Assembly: GCF_029222905.1 (NCBI RefSeq)
Contig: NZ_JARHUE010000002.1
Coordinates: forward strand, 310,001-374,000
DNA length: 64,000 nucleotides
Source of the DNA: Neptuniibacter sp. CAU 1671
Lineage (GTDB): Bacteria; Pseudomonadota; Gammaproteobacteria; Pseudomonadales; Balneatricaceae
Direction: 5' to 3'
Shown here in pieces: positions 6,940-17,907 of this stretch. Made by a program: the position numbers and the translations under genes. The notes beneath the pieces are model-generated. The model did not search any database and was not told the DNA's origin. It was given only the letters and a program-made list of their open reading frames with translations. The stretch's first letter is position 1. Every line of letters starts with the position of its first letter.

Positions 6940-9549
6940 ATGGGTGATCTAGCCAGAGAGATTCAGCCAGTCAATATCGAGGATGAACTGAAGCAGTCTT
7001 ACCTCGATTATGCGATGAGTGTCATTGTCGGGCGAGCACTGCCTGATGCGCGTGATGGTTTGAAACCGGTGCATCGTCGAGTGTTGTTTGCCATGAATGA
7101 ACTTGGCAATGACTGGAATAAACCCTACAAGAAATCAGCCCGTGTTGTCGGTGATGTGATCGGTAAGTATCACCCTCATGGTGACAGTGCGGTTTACGAC
7201 ACCATAGTGCGCATGGCGCAGAACTTTTCCATGCGTTACATGCTGGTGGATGGCCAGGGTAACTTCGGTTCAATCGATGGTGACTCTGCGGCGGCCATGC
7301 GATACACCGAAATTCGCATGGCTAAAATCTCCCATGAGTTGCTGGCCGACCTGGATAAAGAGACCGTCAATTTTGTAGATAACTACGACGGTACTGAAAA
7401 AATTCCTGAAGTGCTGCCAAACCGTGTGCCTAATCTGCTGGTTAACGGTTCTTCGGGTATCGCCGTTGGTATGGCGACCAATATTCCCCCGCACAATCTG
7501 AGAGATGTGATCCTGGGCTGTATCGCGCTGATCGAAAATGCCGATCTCAGCATCGATGAGCTGATGGAATATATTCCGGGCCCTGACTTTCCCACCGGTG
7601 GCATTATCAATGGCCGTGCCGGCATTGTGCAGGCCTATCGTACCGGTCGTGGCCGTATCTATGTGCGCGCCAAACACCACGTTGAAGAAGACCCTAAAAC
7701 CGGTCGTGCGTCACTGATCATTACTGAAATTCCTTACCAGCTGAACAAAGCGCGTCTGATTGAAAAGATTGCCGAGCTGGTTAAAGAGAAAAAGCTGGAA
7801 GGTATTTCAGAGCTGCGCGATGAGTCTGATAAAGACGGGATGCGCATTGTAATTGAACTGCGTCGTGGCGAAGTGCCTGATGTGGTGATCAACAACCTGT
7901 TTACCCAAACCCAGATGGAATCTGTGTTTGGTATCAATATGGTTGCGCTGGTTGATGGGCAGCCGCAGTTGCTTGATCTTAAGTCAGCACTCGAATGTTT
8001 TATCCGTCACCGCCGTGAAGTGGTCACCCGCAGAACAGTCTATGAACTGCGTAAAGCCCGTGAACGTGGCCATATCCTCGAAGGTCTGGCGGTTGCACTG
8101 TCCAATATCGATCCGGTTATTGAACTGATCAAACAGTCGCCAAGCCCTGCTGAGGCGAAAGAGCGACTGATTGCAGCGGCCTGGGCGCCGGGCGATGTGA
8201 TCGAAATGCTGGAGCGCGCGGGTGAAGATGCCTGCCGTCCGGAAGATCTCGACGACTGTTTTGGTCTGGTAGATGGCCAGTACAGGCTGTCTCCGGTTCA
8301 GGCTCAGGCGATTCTTGATCTGCGTCTGCACCGTCTGACTGGTCTGGAACATGAAAAGCTGATCGCTGAATATAAAGATCTGCTGGATAAGATCGCTGAG
8401 TTGCTGAAGATTCTGGGTTCCCGCGAGCGTCTGATGGAAGTGATTCGTGAAGAACTTGAAGCAGTGCTTGAAGAGTACGGTGATGAACGCCGCACCGAGA
8501 TCACGGCTTCACGTCAGGATCTGACCATAGCTGATCTGATTACCGAAGAAGATATGGTGGTGACCATTTCTCACGGCGGTTATGCGAAAACACAGCCGCT
8601 GGCTGACTATCAGGCGCAGCGTCGCGGGGGTAAAGGTAAGTCTGCTTCTTCGCTGAAGGATGAAGACTTTATCGAGCACCTGCTGGTTGCCAACAGCCAC
8701 GATACGATTCTGTTGTTTACCGACCGCGGCAAGGTTTACTGGTTAAGAGTGTTTGAGATTCCACAGGCGAGCCGAACCGCCCGTGGGCGTCCGGTGGTGA
8801 ATATTCTGCCACTGGATGAGAATGAACGGATCAGTACGATTCTGCCGGTGGGTGAATACGAAGCCGATAAATTTATTTTTATGGCAACAGCCTCCGGTGT
8901 TGTGAAAAAGACTGAACTGACCAATTTCTCACGTCCACGCACCAGTGGTCTGATTGCGCTGGACCTGCTGGAAGATGATCACCTGATCGGTGCGGCTATC
9001 ACCAATGGTCAGGACGATGTCATGCTGTTTACCAGTGCCGGTAAATGTATGCGTTTCCGTGAGTCCGATGTGCGCCCAATGGGCCGAACCGCTCGCGGTG
9101 TCCGTGGTGTACGCATGGATGATGGCATTAAAGTGATCTCTCTGATCATTCCTCAGGCTGAAGGTAAAGTCCTGACTGCCTCCGCCAATGGCTACGGCAA
9201 GAAAACCTCAGTGGATGACTTCCCGGTGAAAGGTCGTGGTGGTCAGGGTGTCATTGCCCAGCAGTGCTCTGAACGTAACGGTGAGCTGGCGGGTGCCGTA
9301 CAGGTATTCAGCGGTGATGACGTGATGCTGATCAGTAACCGCGGAACGTTGGTGCGTACCTCCTCTGACGGTATCTCCGAACTGGGCCGAAATACCCAGG
9401 GCGTTACCCTGATCAGGGTGTCTGATCAGGAAAGTCTGGTCAGTGTGGCCCGTATTGAAGAGCCTGAAACTGACGAGACGGCGGAGCTGGAGGATGCTGT
9501 GTCGGACGTTGCTGAAACACCGACAGCAGCGGATGAACCCAACGCCTAA
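6940..9549 (+). CDS. gyrA: DNA gyrase subunit A
   Basis: The A subunit of DNA gyrase, 869 residues from ATG 6940. The breakage-reunion domain carries the active-site tyrosine at 122 (AMRYTEIRM). The quinolone-resistance region keeps the E. coli numbering, with Ser83 and Asp87 ([10 protein letters not shown]), the drug-sensitive state. The C-terminal wrapping domain has the GyrA box QRRGGKG and six-bladed repeat pattern, and the tail is acidic. GyrA acts with GyrB to introduce negative supercoils. An upstream in-frame ATG at 6907 would add 11 residues, but AAGGAA at 6929-6934 and alignment to the family start ([17 protein letters not shown]) favour 6940. It has its own promoter and terminator. 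Confidence 0.98.
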   Translation: MGDLAREIQPVNIEDELKQSYLDYAMSVIVGRALPDARDGLKPVHRRVLFAMNELGNDWNKPYKKSARVVGDVIGKYHPHGDSAVYDTIVRMAQNFSMRYMLVDGQGNFGSIDGDSAAAMRYTEIRMAKISHELLADLDKETVNFVDNYDGTEKIPEVLPNRVPNLLVNGSSGIAVGMATNIPPHNLRDVILGCIALIENADLSIDELMEYIPGPDFPTGGIINGRAGIVQAYRTGRGRIYVRAKHHVEEDPKTGRASLIITEIPYQLNKARLIEKIAELVKEKKLEGISELRDESDKDGMRIVIELRRGEVPDVVINNLFTQTQMESVFGINMVALVDGQPQLLDLKSALECFIRHRREVVTRRTVYELRKARERGHILEGLAVALSNIDPVIELIKQSPSPAEAKERLIAAAWAPGDVIEMLERAGEDACRPEDLDDCFGLVDGQYRLSPVQAQAILDLRLHRLTGLEHEKLIAEYKDLLDKIAELLKILGSRERLMEVIREELEAVLEEYGDERRTEITASRQDLTIADLITEEDMVVTISHGGYAKTQPLADYQAQRRGGKGKSASSLKDEDFIEHLLVANSHDTILLFTDRGKVYWLRVFEIPQASRTARGRPVVNILPLDENERISTILPVGEYEADKFIFMATASGVVKKTELTNFSRPRTSGLIALDLLEDDHLIGAAITNGQDDVMLFTSAGKCMRFRESDVRPMGRTARGVRGVRMDDGIKVISLIIPQAEGKVLTASANGYGKKTSVDDFPVKGRGGQGVIAQQCSERNGELAGAVQVFSGDDVMLISNRGTLVRTSSDGISELGRNTQGVTLIRVSDQESLVSVARIEEPETDETAELEDAVSDVAETPTAADEPNA

Positions 9550-9559
9550 TCAGTTAAAT

Positions 9560-9585
9560 GCGGCGCGGTGAGCGCCGCTCTTTTT
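9560..9585 (+). terminator. Intrinsic terminator after gyrA
   Basis: GCGGCGC (9560-9566) and GCGCCGC (9572-9578) form a 7-bp stem with a GGTGA loop, followed by TCTTTTTAT. serC begins 28 nt further on, so some read-through or a hidden serC promoter is expected. Confidence 0.8.
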
Positions 9586-9612
9586 ATCCATGATCCAATT
9601 GAAGAGCGATAC

Positions 9613-10695
9613 ATGACACGTAATTACAATTTCAGCGCCGGCCCTGCCGGTCTGCCTGATGCCGTCCTGGAACGGGCACAACAGGAATTGCTGGATTGGC
9701 ACGGCAAAGGACTTTCCATCATGGAGATGAGTCACCGTAGCCAGGAGTTTGTAAGTGTTGCCGAAAAGGCTGAACAGGACCTGCGGGATCTGATGAATAT
9801 CCCTGCGAACTACAAAGTGTTGTTTTTGCAGGGTGGTGCTACTTCCCAGTTTGCGATGGTGCCTTTGAATCTGTTGCGTGGTAACAGTCACGCAGACTAT
9901 CTGAATACAGGGATCTGGTCTGAAAAAGCGATCAGTGAAGCCAGCCGTTATTGTGAAGTGGCGATTGCCGGTTCCAGTCAGGCTGATAACTTCACCCGTG
10001 TGCCGCGTCAGGATGAGCTGTCGCTGAATCCGCATGCGGCATATGTGCATTACACCCCTAACGAGACCATTGGCGGTGTGGAGTACGATTACATTCCGGA
10101 TACCGCGGGTGTGCCGCTGGTGGCGGACATGTCCTCCAACATCCTGTCTCGCCCGGTAGACGTAAGTCGGTTTGGTCTGATTTACGCAGGTGCTCAGAAA
10201 AATATTGGCCCAGCGGGTCTGACTGTGGTGATTGTGCGTGAAGATCTGCTTGGTCATGCCAGTGGTAATGCGCCGACCATGTTTGACTATAAAGTGCATG
10301 CTGATGCTGGTTCCATGTGCAATACACCGCCAACCTTTGGTTGGTATCTGGCGGGGCTGGTGTTTGAATGGCTGAAAGAGCAGGGTGGTTTAACCGCTAT
10401 GGAAGCACTGAACCGACGCAAGGCAGAAAAACTGTATGCCTGCATCGATGGCAGTGATTTTTATGGTAACCCGATGGTGAAAGCTAACCGCTCCTGGATG
10501 AATGTGCCATTTACACTGGCTGATGCATCCCTCGAGAAAACTTTCCTCAAAGAGGCGGAAAGTGCTGGTTTGCTGAATCTGCAAGGGCATCGCTCAGTCG
10601 GTGGCATGCGTGCCAGTATCTACAATGCTGTCACTGAAGCGGCGGTGGATGCGCTGATTGATTTTATGCACAGCTTCGAAAAGCAGTACGGTTAA
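9613..10695 (+). CDS. serC: Phosphoserine aminotransferase
   Basis: A PLP-dependent class V aminotransferase of 360 residues. It starts [15 protein letters not shown], has MSHRSQEF near residue 40, [14 protein letters not shown] near 73, and the PLP-binding lysine in [14 protein letters not shown] near 197. The C-terminal motif is [21 protein letters not shown]. It converts 3-phosphohydroxypyruvate to phosphoserine, and in many bacteria also serves pyridoxal phosphate synthesis. An in-frame GTG at 9568 lies inside the gyrA terminator hairpin, so ATG 9613 is chosen. It heads the serC-pheA-hisC-tyrA/aroA-cmk-rpsA series; the pheA ATG is 16 nt downstream. Confidence 0.97.
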   Translation: MTRNYNFSAGPAGLPDAVLERAQQELLDWHGKGLSIMEMSHRSQEFVSVAEKAEQDLRDLMNIPANYKVLFLQGGATSQFAMVPLNLLRGNSHADYLNTGIWSEKAISEASRYCEVAIAGSSQADNFTRVPRQDELSLNPHAAYVHYTPNETIGGVEYDYIPDTAGVPLVADMSSNILSRPVDVSRFGLIYAGAQKNIGPAGLTVVIVREDLLGHASGNAPTMFDYKVHADAGSMCNTPPTFGWYLAGLVFEWLKEQGGLTAMEALNRRKAEKLYACIDGSDFYGNPMVKANRSWMNVPFTLADASLEKTFLKEAESAGLLNLQGHRSVGGMRASIYNAVTEAAVDALIDFMHSFEKQYG

Positions 10696-10710
10696 GAAAG
10701 GGCTGGCAGA

Positions 10711-11805
10711 ATGTCTGAACAGGAAAAAGAACTGGGTAAACTGCGTGATCAGATCGATGCGATTGATCAGCAGATTCATACGCTGTTGAACCAGCGTGCC
10801 ACCTGTGCACAGCATGTGGCCGAAGTGAAGCAGAAGTTCCGTGGTGATGAGCCCCCTGTTTTTTACCGTCCAGAGCGTGAAGCCCAGGTACTACGTGCCG
10901 TGATGCAGCGTAATCAGGGACCCTTGCCTGATAAGGAAGTGGCGCGCCTGTTTCGTGAAATTATGTCCGTCTGTCTGGCGCTGGAGTCTCCGTTGCGGGT
11001 GGCCTTCCTGGGTCCGGAAGGGACCTTCACGCAACAGGCAGCCCAGAAACACTTTGGCCACAGTGCGCAGAATCTGCCGTTGCCTGCACTGAGAGATGTG
11101 TTTCGTGAAGTGCAGGCGGGCGCTGCTGAATACGGCGTGGTGCCTATCGAAAATACTACGGAAGGTGTGGTCAGCCACACGGTTGATCTGTTCCGTCAGT
11201 TTGATCTGAAAATCTGTGGTGAAGTTGAAGTACCGGTGCATCTTCATCTGTTGATGAAAAAAGACGCTGATCCGTCTCAGATTACCCGTATTCTGTCCCA
11301 TCAGCAGTCCCTGGCGCAGTGCCGTACCTGGCTGGATCGTAACTATCCTCAGGTTGAAAAAATCTCCGTCAGCTCCAATGCTGAGGCGGCCAGACTGGTG
11401 GCTAATTCTCAGGATCTGGGTTGTATGGCCATTGCTGGCGATATGGCGGCAGAGCAGTATGAGCTGGTCAGCGTGGTGCGCAACGTTGAGGATAATCCGG
11501 ATAACAGTACCCGGTTTTTGATTATCGGGACGCAGGATGTGGGTCCCAGCGGCGATGACAAGAGCTCAATACTGGTCTCTGTAACGAACCAGCCGGGTGC
11601 GCTGTATCAGTTGCTTGAGCCTTTCTACCAGCACAATATCAGTCTGACCCGCGTTGAATCCCGTTGTAATCGGCAGCATTCCATTTTTTACATCGATTTC
11701 TCCGGACACTACTCTGAGCCTGCGGTGCAGGCAGTGTTAAGTCAGTTGCAGCAGGTGAGTACCGAGCTGAAATTGCTTGGTTCCTACCCGCGTGCGGTGC
11801 TCTGA
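10711..11805 (+). CDS. pheA: Bifunctional chorismate mutase / prephenate dehydratase
   Basis: The P-protein of phenylalanine synthesis, 364 residues. An AroQ-type chorismate mutase occupies residues 1-90 (LRDQIDAIDQQIHTLLNQRA). The prephenate dehydratase domain covers about 95-275 (LGPEGTFTQQAAQKHFG, VPIENTTEGVV, and the TRF motif in NSTRFLII). The C-terminal ACT domain from about 285 senses phenylalanine. In the ACT domain the usual ESRP motif reads ESRC (316-319), followed by a shortened loop. The gene is followed 9 nt later by hisC. Regulation by end-product feedback is expected from the ACT domain, though the altered motif may change it. Confidence 0.95.
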   Translation: MSEQEKELGKLRDQIDAIDQQIHTLLNQRATCAQHVAEVKQKFRGDEPPVFYRPEREAQVLRAVMQRNQGPLPDKEVARLFREIMSVCLALESPLRVAFLGPEGTFTQQAAQKHFGHSAQNLPLPALRDVFREVQAGAAEYGVVPIENTTEGVVSHTVDLFRQFDLKICGEVEVPVHLHLLMKKDADPSQITRILSHQQSLAQCRTWLDRNYPQVEKISVSSNAEAARLVANSQDLGCMAIAGDMAAEQYELVSVVRNVEDNPDNSTRFLIIGTQDVGPSGDDKSSILVSVTNQPGALYQLLEPFYQHNISLTRVESRCNRQHSIFYIDFSGHYSEPAVQAVLSQLQQVSTELKLLGSYPRAVL

Positions 11806-11814
11806 GGGCCGATC

Positions 11815-12918
11815 ATGAGTTGCGATTTCACTGCATTGGCTATCCCGGGAGTTCAGGAGCTGAAGCCCTATCTGCCTGGCAAACCCGCTGAAGAGTTGCA
11901 GCGGGAGCTTGGCTTAGCGTCCGTGGTTAAACTGGCCAGCAATGAAAATCCGCTGGGTGTTTCCGAAAAGGTCAAAGCCGCGTTGCAGTCTGAGCTGGAT
12001 ATGCTGGCGCTCTATCCTGATAGCGCGGGTTATCACCTGAAGCAGGCGTTGTCGCGGGAGCTGGGTGTCAGTGTGGATCAGCTTACACTTGGCAACGGTT
12101 CCAATGATGTACTTGATCTGATTGCCCGTGCGTTTCTGGCACCGGGCTCTGAAGTGATCTATTCCGAATACGCCTTTCTGGTCTATGCCATTTCTTCTCA
12201 GGCTGCCGGTGCGACGGCTATTGTGACGCCCGCAAAAGCATGGGGACATGATCTGGAGGCGATGGCACAAGCGGTCTCAGAACGTACCCGGGTTATTTTT
12301 TTGGCAAATCCGAACAACCCGACAGGCACCTGGTTTACCGCTCAGGCGCTGGACCAGTTTCTGGCCCAGGTACCAGAAACGGTGCTGGTTGTTTTGGATG
12401 AGGCTTACACGGAATATGTCGAACAGCCTGATTTTCCGGACGGTCTGGCACTGCAAAAGCGTTATCCCAATCTGATTGTGACCCGTACCTTTTCCAAAGC
12501 CTATGGTCTGGCAGGTTTGCGTATTGGCTACGCAGTGTCTGATCCGCAGGTGGCGGATGTGCTCAGCCGTGTACGCCAACCGTTTAATGTGAACAGTCTG
12601 GGCCTGCTGGCCGCGCGTGTTGCGCTTTCAGATGCAGAGTTTCTACAGCAGACCCTGGTCTGTAATCAGCAGGGTATGCGTCAGCTGGAAACCGGACTGA
12701 AAGCGCTGGGGCTGGAATGGATCGCCTCCGCTGGTAATTTTTTGACGGTGGATATGCAACAACCAGCGCTGCCCATTTATCAGGCACTGCTGCAAAAAGG
12801 GGTGATCGTGCGGCCACTGGCCAATTATGCCATGCCTAATCACCTGCGCATCAGTATTGGCTTGCCGCATGAAAATGCCCGTTGCCTTGAGGTGTTACAA
12901 GAGGTGTTGGGCTTATGA
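11815..12918 (+). CDS. hisC: Histidinol-phosphate / aromatic aminotransferase (HisC family)
   Basis: A class I/II PLP aminotransferase of 367 residues with HisC family hallmarks: KLASNENPLGVS near residue 40, GNGSNDVLDLIARAFL near 95, NPNNPTGTWF near 165, DEAYTEYVEQPDF near 193, and the PLP lysine in TRTFSKAYGLAGLRIGY near 225. HisC enzymes transaminate imidazole-acetol phosphate in histidine synthesis, and many also accept aromatic 2-keto acids. Lying between pheA and tyrA, away from any his gene in this window, it may serve phenylalanine/tyrosine transamination (inference). Its stop overlaps the next start as ATGA. Confidence 0.9.
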   Translation: MSCDFTALAIPGVQELKPYLPGKPAEELQRELGLASVVKLASNENPLGVSEKVKAALQSELDMLALYPDSAGYHLKQALSRELGVSVDQLTLGNGSNDVLDLIARAFLAPGSEVIYSEYAFLVYAISSQAAGATAIVTPAKAWGHDLEAMAQAVSERTRVIFLANPNNPTGTWFTAQALDQFLAQVPETVLVVLDEAYTEYVEQPDFPDGLALQKRYPNLIVTRTFSKAYGLAGLRIGYAVSDPQVADVLSRVRQPFNVNSLGLLAARVALSDAEFLQQTLVCNQQGMRQLETGLKALGLEWIASAGNFLTVDMQQPALPIYQALLQKGVIVRPLANYAMPNHLRISIGLPHENARCLEVLQEVLGL

Positions 12919-15140
12919 GTCAGATCGCTGTAAAAACCACATTGATTATTGGTCTGGGTTTGATTGGTGGTTCACTGGCAAAAGCACTGCGGCAAAATCG
13001 CCTCTTTGGTCAGGTCCTCGGGTATGACCGTGACCCGGATGAAACCCTGGAAGGCCTGCGCACCGGTGTTATAGATCGGGTGGTAACAGCAGAAGGGCTG
13101 GCAGAGGCGGTTGAAGCGGCTGATCTGGTGGTGCTGGCGGTGCCCGTGAAAGTGATGGAAACCGTGTTGGGGCAGATCGCGCCCTTTCTTTCCCCCACGA
13201 CACTGCTGACAGATGTAGGCAGTACGAAACAAAATGTGGTTGAGGCCGCGCGTCGGGTGTTTCCAGCGTTGCCGGAAGGGTTTGTACCTGGACATCCGAT
13301 TGCCGGCTCTGAAAAAAGCGGCGTGGCCGCAGCAGACAGTGATCTGTTTAAAGCGCATAAAGTGATTCTGACACCGCTGGCAGAGTCCTCTGCTGCAGCG
13401 GTAAAAACTCTCTCGGCGATGTGGCGTTCCACCGGCGCTGAAGTTCTGCTGATGGAAGTGGAGCGTCATGATGAAGTGTTGGCCGCGACCAGTCATCTAC
13501 CGCATATTCTGGCGTTTTCGCTGGTTGATACCTTGGCGCGGGAGCAGGATAACAACACCGATATTTTTCGTTACGCCGCGGGCGGCTTTCGCGATTTTAC
13601 CCGCATAGCAGGCAGTGACCCGACCATGTGGCACGATATCTGTCTGGCAAACAAGGATGCGTTGCTGGGGCAGCTCGATCAGTTCAGTGCTGGCCTTGAG
13701 CGGTTGCGTCTGGCGATCGATCAGGGTGACGGGCAGACAATGCTGGGTATTTTTACCCGGGCAAAGGCAGCGCGTGAGCACTTTTCAAGAATTCTTTCTG
13801 GTACAGCATATTCACAAAACATGAACAATCTCAGCGTAATCTTTCGTGCGCAACCTGGTGGTTGCGTCACTGGCAGCATCCGGGTTCCGGGTGATAAGTC
13901 GATCTCCCACCGTTCTATTATGTTGGGTTCACTGGCAGATGGCGTGACTGAGGTCACGGGTTTTCTGGAAGGTGAGGACAGTCTGGCGACTTTGCAGGCT
14001 TTCCGGGATATGGGTGTGGTGATTGAAGGTCCGGATGAGGGACGTGTCACCATTTATGGTGTGGGTATGCATGGTTTGAAACAACCACCAGGCCCACTGT
14101 ATCTGGGCAACTCCGGTACCTCCATGCGGCTGCTTTCTGGTTTGTTGGCGGCACAGGCGTTTGATACTGAGCTGACCGGTGACGAGTCTCTGAGCAAGCG
14201 ACCAATGGGACGGGTTGCCGATCCATTGCGTTTGATGGGGGCGGAGATTGATACCGCTGAGCAGGGTCGTCCGCCTCTGAAGATCAAGGGTGGCAAGGCG
14301 CTGAAAGGTATTCATTACGATATGCCGATGGCCAGCGCACAGGTGAAATCCTGTTTGTTGCTGGCAGGTCTGTATGCTGAGGGTGAAACCTCAGTGGTTG
14401 AGCCGGCGCCGACCCGCGATCATACAGAGCGGATGCTGAAAGGGTTCGGTTATACCGTTCAGCAGGAGGGGGCGCGAGCTGCGCTGACTTCCGGTGGTGC
14501 CCTGCAGGCCTGCGCGATTGATGTGCCGGCGGATATATCGTCTGCCACATTCTTCATGGTGGCGGCGGCAATTGCTCCGGGTTCTGATCTGACCCTGGAG
14601 CACGTGGGTATTAACCCGACCCGTATTGGTGTGATCAATATTCTGCGTTTGATGGGCGCTGATATCACGCTGAAAAATGAGCGTGAAGTGGGCGGTGAAC
14701 CGGTCGCCGATATTCGGGTGCGTTATGCCCCGCTGAAAGGTATTCATGTGCCGGAAGATCAGGTGCCGCTGGCGATTGATGAATTCCCGGCGCTGTTTGT
14801 TGCGGCGGCCTGTGCCGAGGGTGAAACCATTGTCACCGGTGCGGAAGAGCTGCGGGTTAAAGAGAGCGACCGTATTCAGGTCATGGTGGACGGCCTTAAG
14901 GCGCTGGGTGCTGATATCGAAGGCACACCGGACGGTGCGATTATTAAAGGTGGTGCATTGCATGGCGGTGAAGTTGAGAGCCATGGCGATCACCGAATTG
15001 CGATGTCTTTCTGTGTTGCTGCGTTGCGTGCACAGGGCGAAATAAAAATTAATGATTGTGCCAATGTCGCGACCTCCTTCCCTGGATTTGTTGAGTTGGC
15101 ACAAAAAGCAGGAATGCAGGTGAGTAAGGAGGAAGGCTGA
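12915..15140 (+). CDS. tyrA-aroA: Fused prephenate/cyclohexadienyl dehydrogenase (TyrA) and EPSP synthase (AroA)
   Basis: One 741-residue reading frame joins two enzymes. Residues 1-295 are a TyrA-type dehydrogenase with a Rossmann motif ([16 protein letters not shown]), LTDVGSTKQ near 96, [12 protein letters not shown] near 118 and [12 protein letters not shown] near 195. From about residue 303 begins a complete EPSP synthase: [44 protein letters not shown] and the C-terminal HGDHRIAMS. The two act at different steps, AroA on shikimate-3-phosphate and TyrA on prephenate or arogenate. An in-frame ATG at the junction (13821) has no Shine-Dalgarno, so separate AroA initiation is unlikely. The same fusion is known in Pseudomonas. 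Start overlaps hisC by 4 nt; stop overlaps cmk by 1 nt. Confidence 0.95.
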   Translation: MSQIAVKTTLIIGLGLIGGSLAKALRQNRLFGQVLGYDRDPDETLEGLRTGVIDRVVTAEGLAEAVEAADLVVLAVPVKVMETVLGQIAPFLSPTTLLTDVGSTKQNVVEAARRVFPALPEGFVPGHPIAGSEKSGVAAADSDLFKAHKVILTPLAESSAAAVKTLSAMWRSTGAEVLLMEVERHDEVLAATSHLPHILAFSLVDTLAREQDNNTDIFRYAAGGFRDFTRIAGSDPTMWHDICLANKDALLGQLDQFSAGLERLRLAIDQGDGQTMLGIFTRAKAAREHFSRILSGTAYSQNMNNLSVIFRAQPGGCVTGSIRVPGDKSISHRSIMLGSLADGVTEVTGFLEGEDSLATLQAFRDMGVVIEGPDEGRVTIYGVGMHGLKQPPGPLYLGNSGTSMRLLSGLLAAQAFDTELTGDESLSKRPMGRVADPLRLMGAEIDTAEQGRPPLKIKGGKALKGIHYDMPMASAQVKSCLLLAGLYAEGETSVVEPAPTRDHTERMLKGFGYTVQQEGARAALTSGGALQACAIDVPADISSATFFMVAAAIAPGSDLTLEHVGINPTRIGVINILRLMGADITLKNEREVGGEPVADIRVRYAPLKGIHVPEDQVPLAIDEFPALFVAAACAEGETIVTGAEELRVKESDRIQVMVDGLKALGADIEGTPDGAIIKGGALHGGEVESHGDHRIAMSFCVAALRAQGEIKINDCANVATSFPGFVELAQKAGMQVSKEEG

Positions 15141-15826
15141 TGTCTTCACAAGCGGTGCCGGTTATCACAGTGGATGGTCCCAGCGGTTCTGGCAAGGGCA
15201 CAATATGCCAGTTGCTGGCGCGTGAGCTGGGCTGGCACCTGCTGGACAGTGGCGCACTCTATCGACTGGTTGCCGTGGCTGCCAGGCACCACGGTGTAGC
15301 GCTCACCAACGAGGATGATCTGGTTATCCTGGCTGCGCATCTGGATGTTCAGTTTCTGGCCCGCGAGGATAGCTCTGTTAAGGTGATCCTTGAGGGGGAG
15401 GAAGTGACGGATGCGATCCGCACCGAAGAGGTGGGCAAGGATGCTTCTATTGTGGCGGCCATTCCGGCGGTGCGGGATGCGCTGTTGTCTCGCCAGCGGG
15501 CCTTTGCTGATGCACCGGGACTGATTGCGGACGGGCGGGATATGGGCACGGTTGTGTTTCCAGAGGCCGTCCTGAAGATCTATCTGGATGCCAGTGCTGA
15601 AGAGCGCGCGCAACGTCGCTATAAGCAGTTGATAAGCAAGGGGGTGGGTGCTAGTCTTCAAGCTATATTGGAGGACATAAAGGCACGCGATGACCGTGAT
15701 ATGAATCGTGCTGTTGCCCCCCTTAAGCCCGCGGCTGATGCTGTCATCCTAGATACGACAATTATGTCCATCGAAGAGGTTCTAGCCGCTGTGTTGGATA
15801 CAGCGAGGCATAAAGGGCTTCGCTGA
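15140..15826 (+). CDS. cmk: Cytidylate kinase
   Basis: A 228-residue nucleoside monophosphate kinase phosphorylating CMP and dCMP. The P-loop GPSGSGKGT lies near residues 13-21, [12 protein letters not shown] near 35, and the CMP-binding [10 protein letters not shown] near 132. The C-terminal lid region carries the R-x-x-R-R-x-x-Q pattern ([10 protein letters not shown]). It starts one base inside the preceding stop (TGATG) with GGAGG just upstream, so it is translationally coupled to tyrA-aroA. rpsA follows after 31 nt, the standard neighbour. Confidence 0.96.
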   Translation: MSSQAVPVITVDGPSGSGKGTICQLLARELGWHLLDSGALYRLVAVAARHHGVALTNEDDLVILAAHLDVQFLAREDSSVKVILEGEEVTDAIRTEEVGKDASIVAAIPAVRDALLSRQRAFADAPGLIADGRDMGTVVFPEAVLKIYLDASAEERAQRRYKQLISKGVGASLQAILEDIKARDDRDMNRAVAPLKPAADAVILDTTIMSIEEVLAAVLDTARHKGLR

Positions 15827-15857
15827 TTAGCCTCAACTTTTGCGGGATTGAGCTGCC

Positions 15858-17540
15858 ATGAGCGAAAGCTTTGCTGATTTGTTTGAAGAAAGCCTTCAAC
15901 AGCTGGATATGGCCCCGGGTTCTATTGTGACGGGTACAGTCGTGGCCATAGATGGCGATTTTGTCACGGTCCACGCCGGGCTCAAGTCGGAAGGCGTGAT
16001 TCCGCGAAATCAGTTTATGGATGATGAGGGCAAACTGACGGTTGCCGTTGGCGACGAAGTCAAAGTTGCTCTCGAATCTGTGGAAGATGGTTTTGGTTCT
16101 ACCCAGCTCTCCCGAGAAAAAGCCAAACGTGCAGAAGCTTGGCTTGAGCTGGAACAAGCCTACGAAAAAGATCAGGTGGTTCAGGGGCAGATTACCGGGC
16201 GTGTGCGTGGTGGTTTCACGGTCACCCTGAACACAATCAATGCATTTTTGCCGGGTTCGTTGGTTGATATTCGCCCGTTGCATGATACCTCTCATCTCGA
16301 ACAGCAAACCCTTGATTTTAAACTGGTCAAACTCGACAGCCGTCGTAACAACATTGTTGTGTCCCGACGTGCTGTGCTGGAAGCCGCCTACAGCGAAGAG
16401 CGCGATAAGCTGCTGGCGACGCTGGAAGAGGGAGCCGTAGTCAAAGGCGTGGTTAAAAACCTGACCGATTACGGTGCTTTCATCGATCTGGGTGGTGTTG
16501 ATGGCCTGTTGCATATCACAGATATTGCCTGGAAACGTGTTAAACACCCCAGTGAGTCGCTGAAAATAGGTCAGGAACTGGACGTCAAAGTATTACGTTT
16601 CGACAAGGAACGTAATCGTGTTTCCTTAGGTTTGAAACAGCTGGCTGCAGACCCATGGGATACCCTGATTAAAAATTATCAGGTAGGCAGTCGGGCTAAA
16701 GCTAAAGTGACCAACCTGACAGACTATGGTTGTTTTGCTGAGATCGAAAACGGTATTGAAGGCCTGATCCATGTCTCTGAAATGGATTGGACCAACCGTA
16801 ATATTCACCCGTCCAAAGTGGTTCAGGTCGGTCAGGAAATTGAAGTCATGCTGCTTGATATTGATCCGGAGCGGCGTCGAATTTCATTGGGCATGAAACA
16901 ATGTATGCCAAATCCCTGGGAATCATTCTCCAGCACGCATAAGCAGGGTGATCAGATTACCGGAAAGGTTAAATCAATTACCGATTTCGGGGTATTCATC
17001 GGTCTGGACAACAACATCGATGGCTTGATTCACCTGTCTGATCTTTCCTGGGATGACACGGGTGAAGAGGCGGTCAAGCAGTACAAAAAAGGTGATGAGT
17101 TAACTGCCGTAATCCTGTCGATTGATACCGAACGTGAGCGCATTGCGCTGGGTTTGAAACAACTGGATCAGGATCCTTTTGCCGCGTTTACTGAAACTCA
17201 TCAGAAGGGTGCCGTGGTAAAAGGGCAGATCACCACAATTTCCGATAAATCTCTGCAGGTGCTGCTGGCTGAGGGCATAGAGGGTACTTTGCGGATTGGC
17301 GAAGCCAGTCGGGAACACATTGATAGTCTGCAGAATCACTTCAAGGAAGGTGATGAACTGGAAAGCAAAATTATCAATGTAGATCGGCGTAACCGCCAGA
17401 TTTTGCTCTCAGTGAAACAGCTTGAAATCGAACATGAAAAGCAGGCGATGAAACAGATCAGCCAGAGTGCACCATCATCTGATGGTCCGACCACAATCGG
17501 TGATCTGATTAAAGAACAGTTGAAAAAAGGCGAATCTTAA
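15858..17540 (+). CDS. rpsA: 30S ribosomal protein S1
   Basis: A 560-residue protein made of six S1 RNA-binding repeats at roughly 85-residue spacing. Repeats 3-6 show the classic pattern, for example [34 protein letters not shown] and [17 protein letters not shown]; the first two are the ribosome-docking repeats. S1 brings mRNA with weak Shine-Dalgarno sequences to the small subunit. Length fits gammaproteobacterial S1. E. coli rpsA is autoregulated through its leader; only a 31-nt gap is visible here. ihfB follows. Confidence 0.98.
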   Translation: MSESFADLFEESLQQLDMAPGSIVTGTVVAIDGDFVTVHAGLKSEGVIPRNQFMDDEGKLTVAVGDEVKVALESVEDGFGSTQLSREKAKRAEAWLELEQAYEKDQVVQGQITGRVRGGFTVTLNTINAFLPGSLVDIRPLHDTSHLEQQTLDFKLVKLDSRRNNIVVSRRAVLEAAYSEERDKLLATLEEGAVVKGVVKNLTDYGAFIDLGGVDGLLHITDIAWKRVKHPSESLKIGQELDVKVLRFDKERNRVSLGLKQLAADPWDTLIKNYQVGSRAKAKVTNLTDYGCFAEIENGIEGLIHVSEMDWTNRNIHPSKVVQVGQEIEVMLLDIDPERRRISLGMKQCMPNPWESFSSTHKQGDQITGKVKSITDFGVFIGLDNNIDGLIHLSDLSWDDTGEEAVKQYKKGDELTAVILSIDTERERIALGLKQLDQDPFAAFTETHQKGAVVKGQITTISDKSLQVLLAEGIEGTLRIGEASREHIDSLQNHFKEGDELESKIINVDRRNRQILLSVKQLEIEHEKQAMKQISQSAPSSDGPTTIGDLIKEQLKKGES

Positions 17541-17589
17541 CCGGTTGCCCTGTGTATAAAGCCGTTAGAAAAAGCTTAGAGGAAACGCA

Positions 17590-17880
17590 ATGACAAAATC
17601 TGAACTGATCGAAGTCTTGGTTGATCGTCATAGCCAGCTTTCGGTGAAAGACATTGAGCTGGCCGTTAAAACCATGCTGGATCATATGACTGAATCCCTG
17701 TCTCAGGGCGACAGAATTGAGATCCGCGGGTTTGGTAGTTTTTCTCTGCACTATCGTGCACCGCGCGTGGGTCGTAATCCAAAAACAGGTGAATCTGTTG
17801 AACTGGATTCGAAGTACGTGCCGCATTTCAAACCGGGTAAAGAGCTGCGTGAGCAGGTGAACGACTCAATCCTGTCCTGA
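17590..17880 (+). CDS. ihfB: Integration host factor subunit beta
   Basis: A 96-residue DNABII family protein. It starts [18 protein letters not shown] and has the beta-arm region with [22 protein letters not shown] (residues 43-64), where the proline at the arm tip inserts into and bends DNA. The C-terminal [11 protein letters not shown] is typical. It works with IhfA as a heterodimer in DNA bending for replication, recombination and transcription. GAGGAAAC precedes the ATG. The rpsA-ihfB-lapAB order is conserved in gammaproteobacteria. Confidence 0.97.
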   Translation: MTKSELIEVLVDRHSQLSVKDIELAVKTMLDHMTESLSQGDRIEIRGFGSFSLHYRAPRVGRNPKTGESVELDSKYVPHFKPGKELREQVNDSILS

Positions 17881-17907
17881 TATCGCAATGCAGTTGAGGT
17901 TATTTTT

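Noticed and set aside
9550-10299. A 249-codon reverse open frame over serC
   Set aside because: It lies antisense to a fully recognised phosphoserine aminotransferase and shows the His/Arg/Thr-rich composition of shadow frames.
14391-15149. A 252-codon reverse open frame over the AroA part of the fusion
   Set aside because: Antisense to conserved EPSP synthase motifs; no domain and no ribosome binding site.
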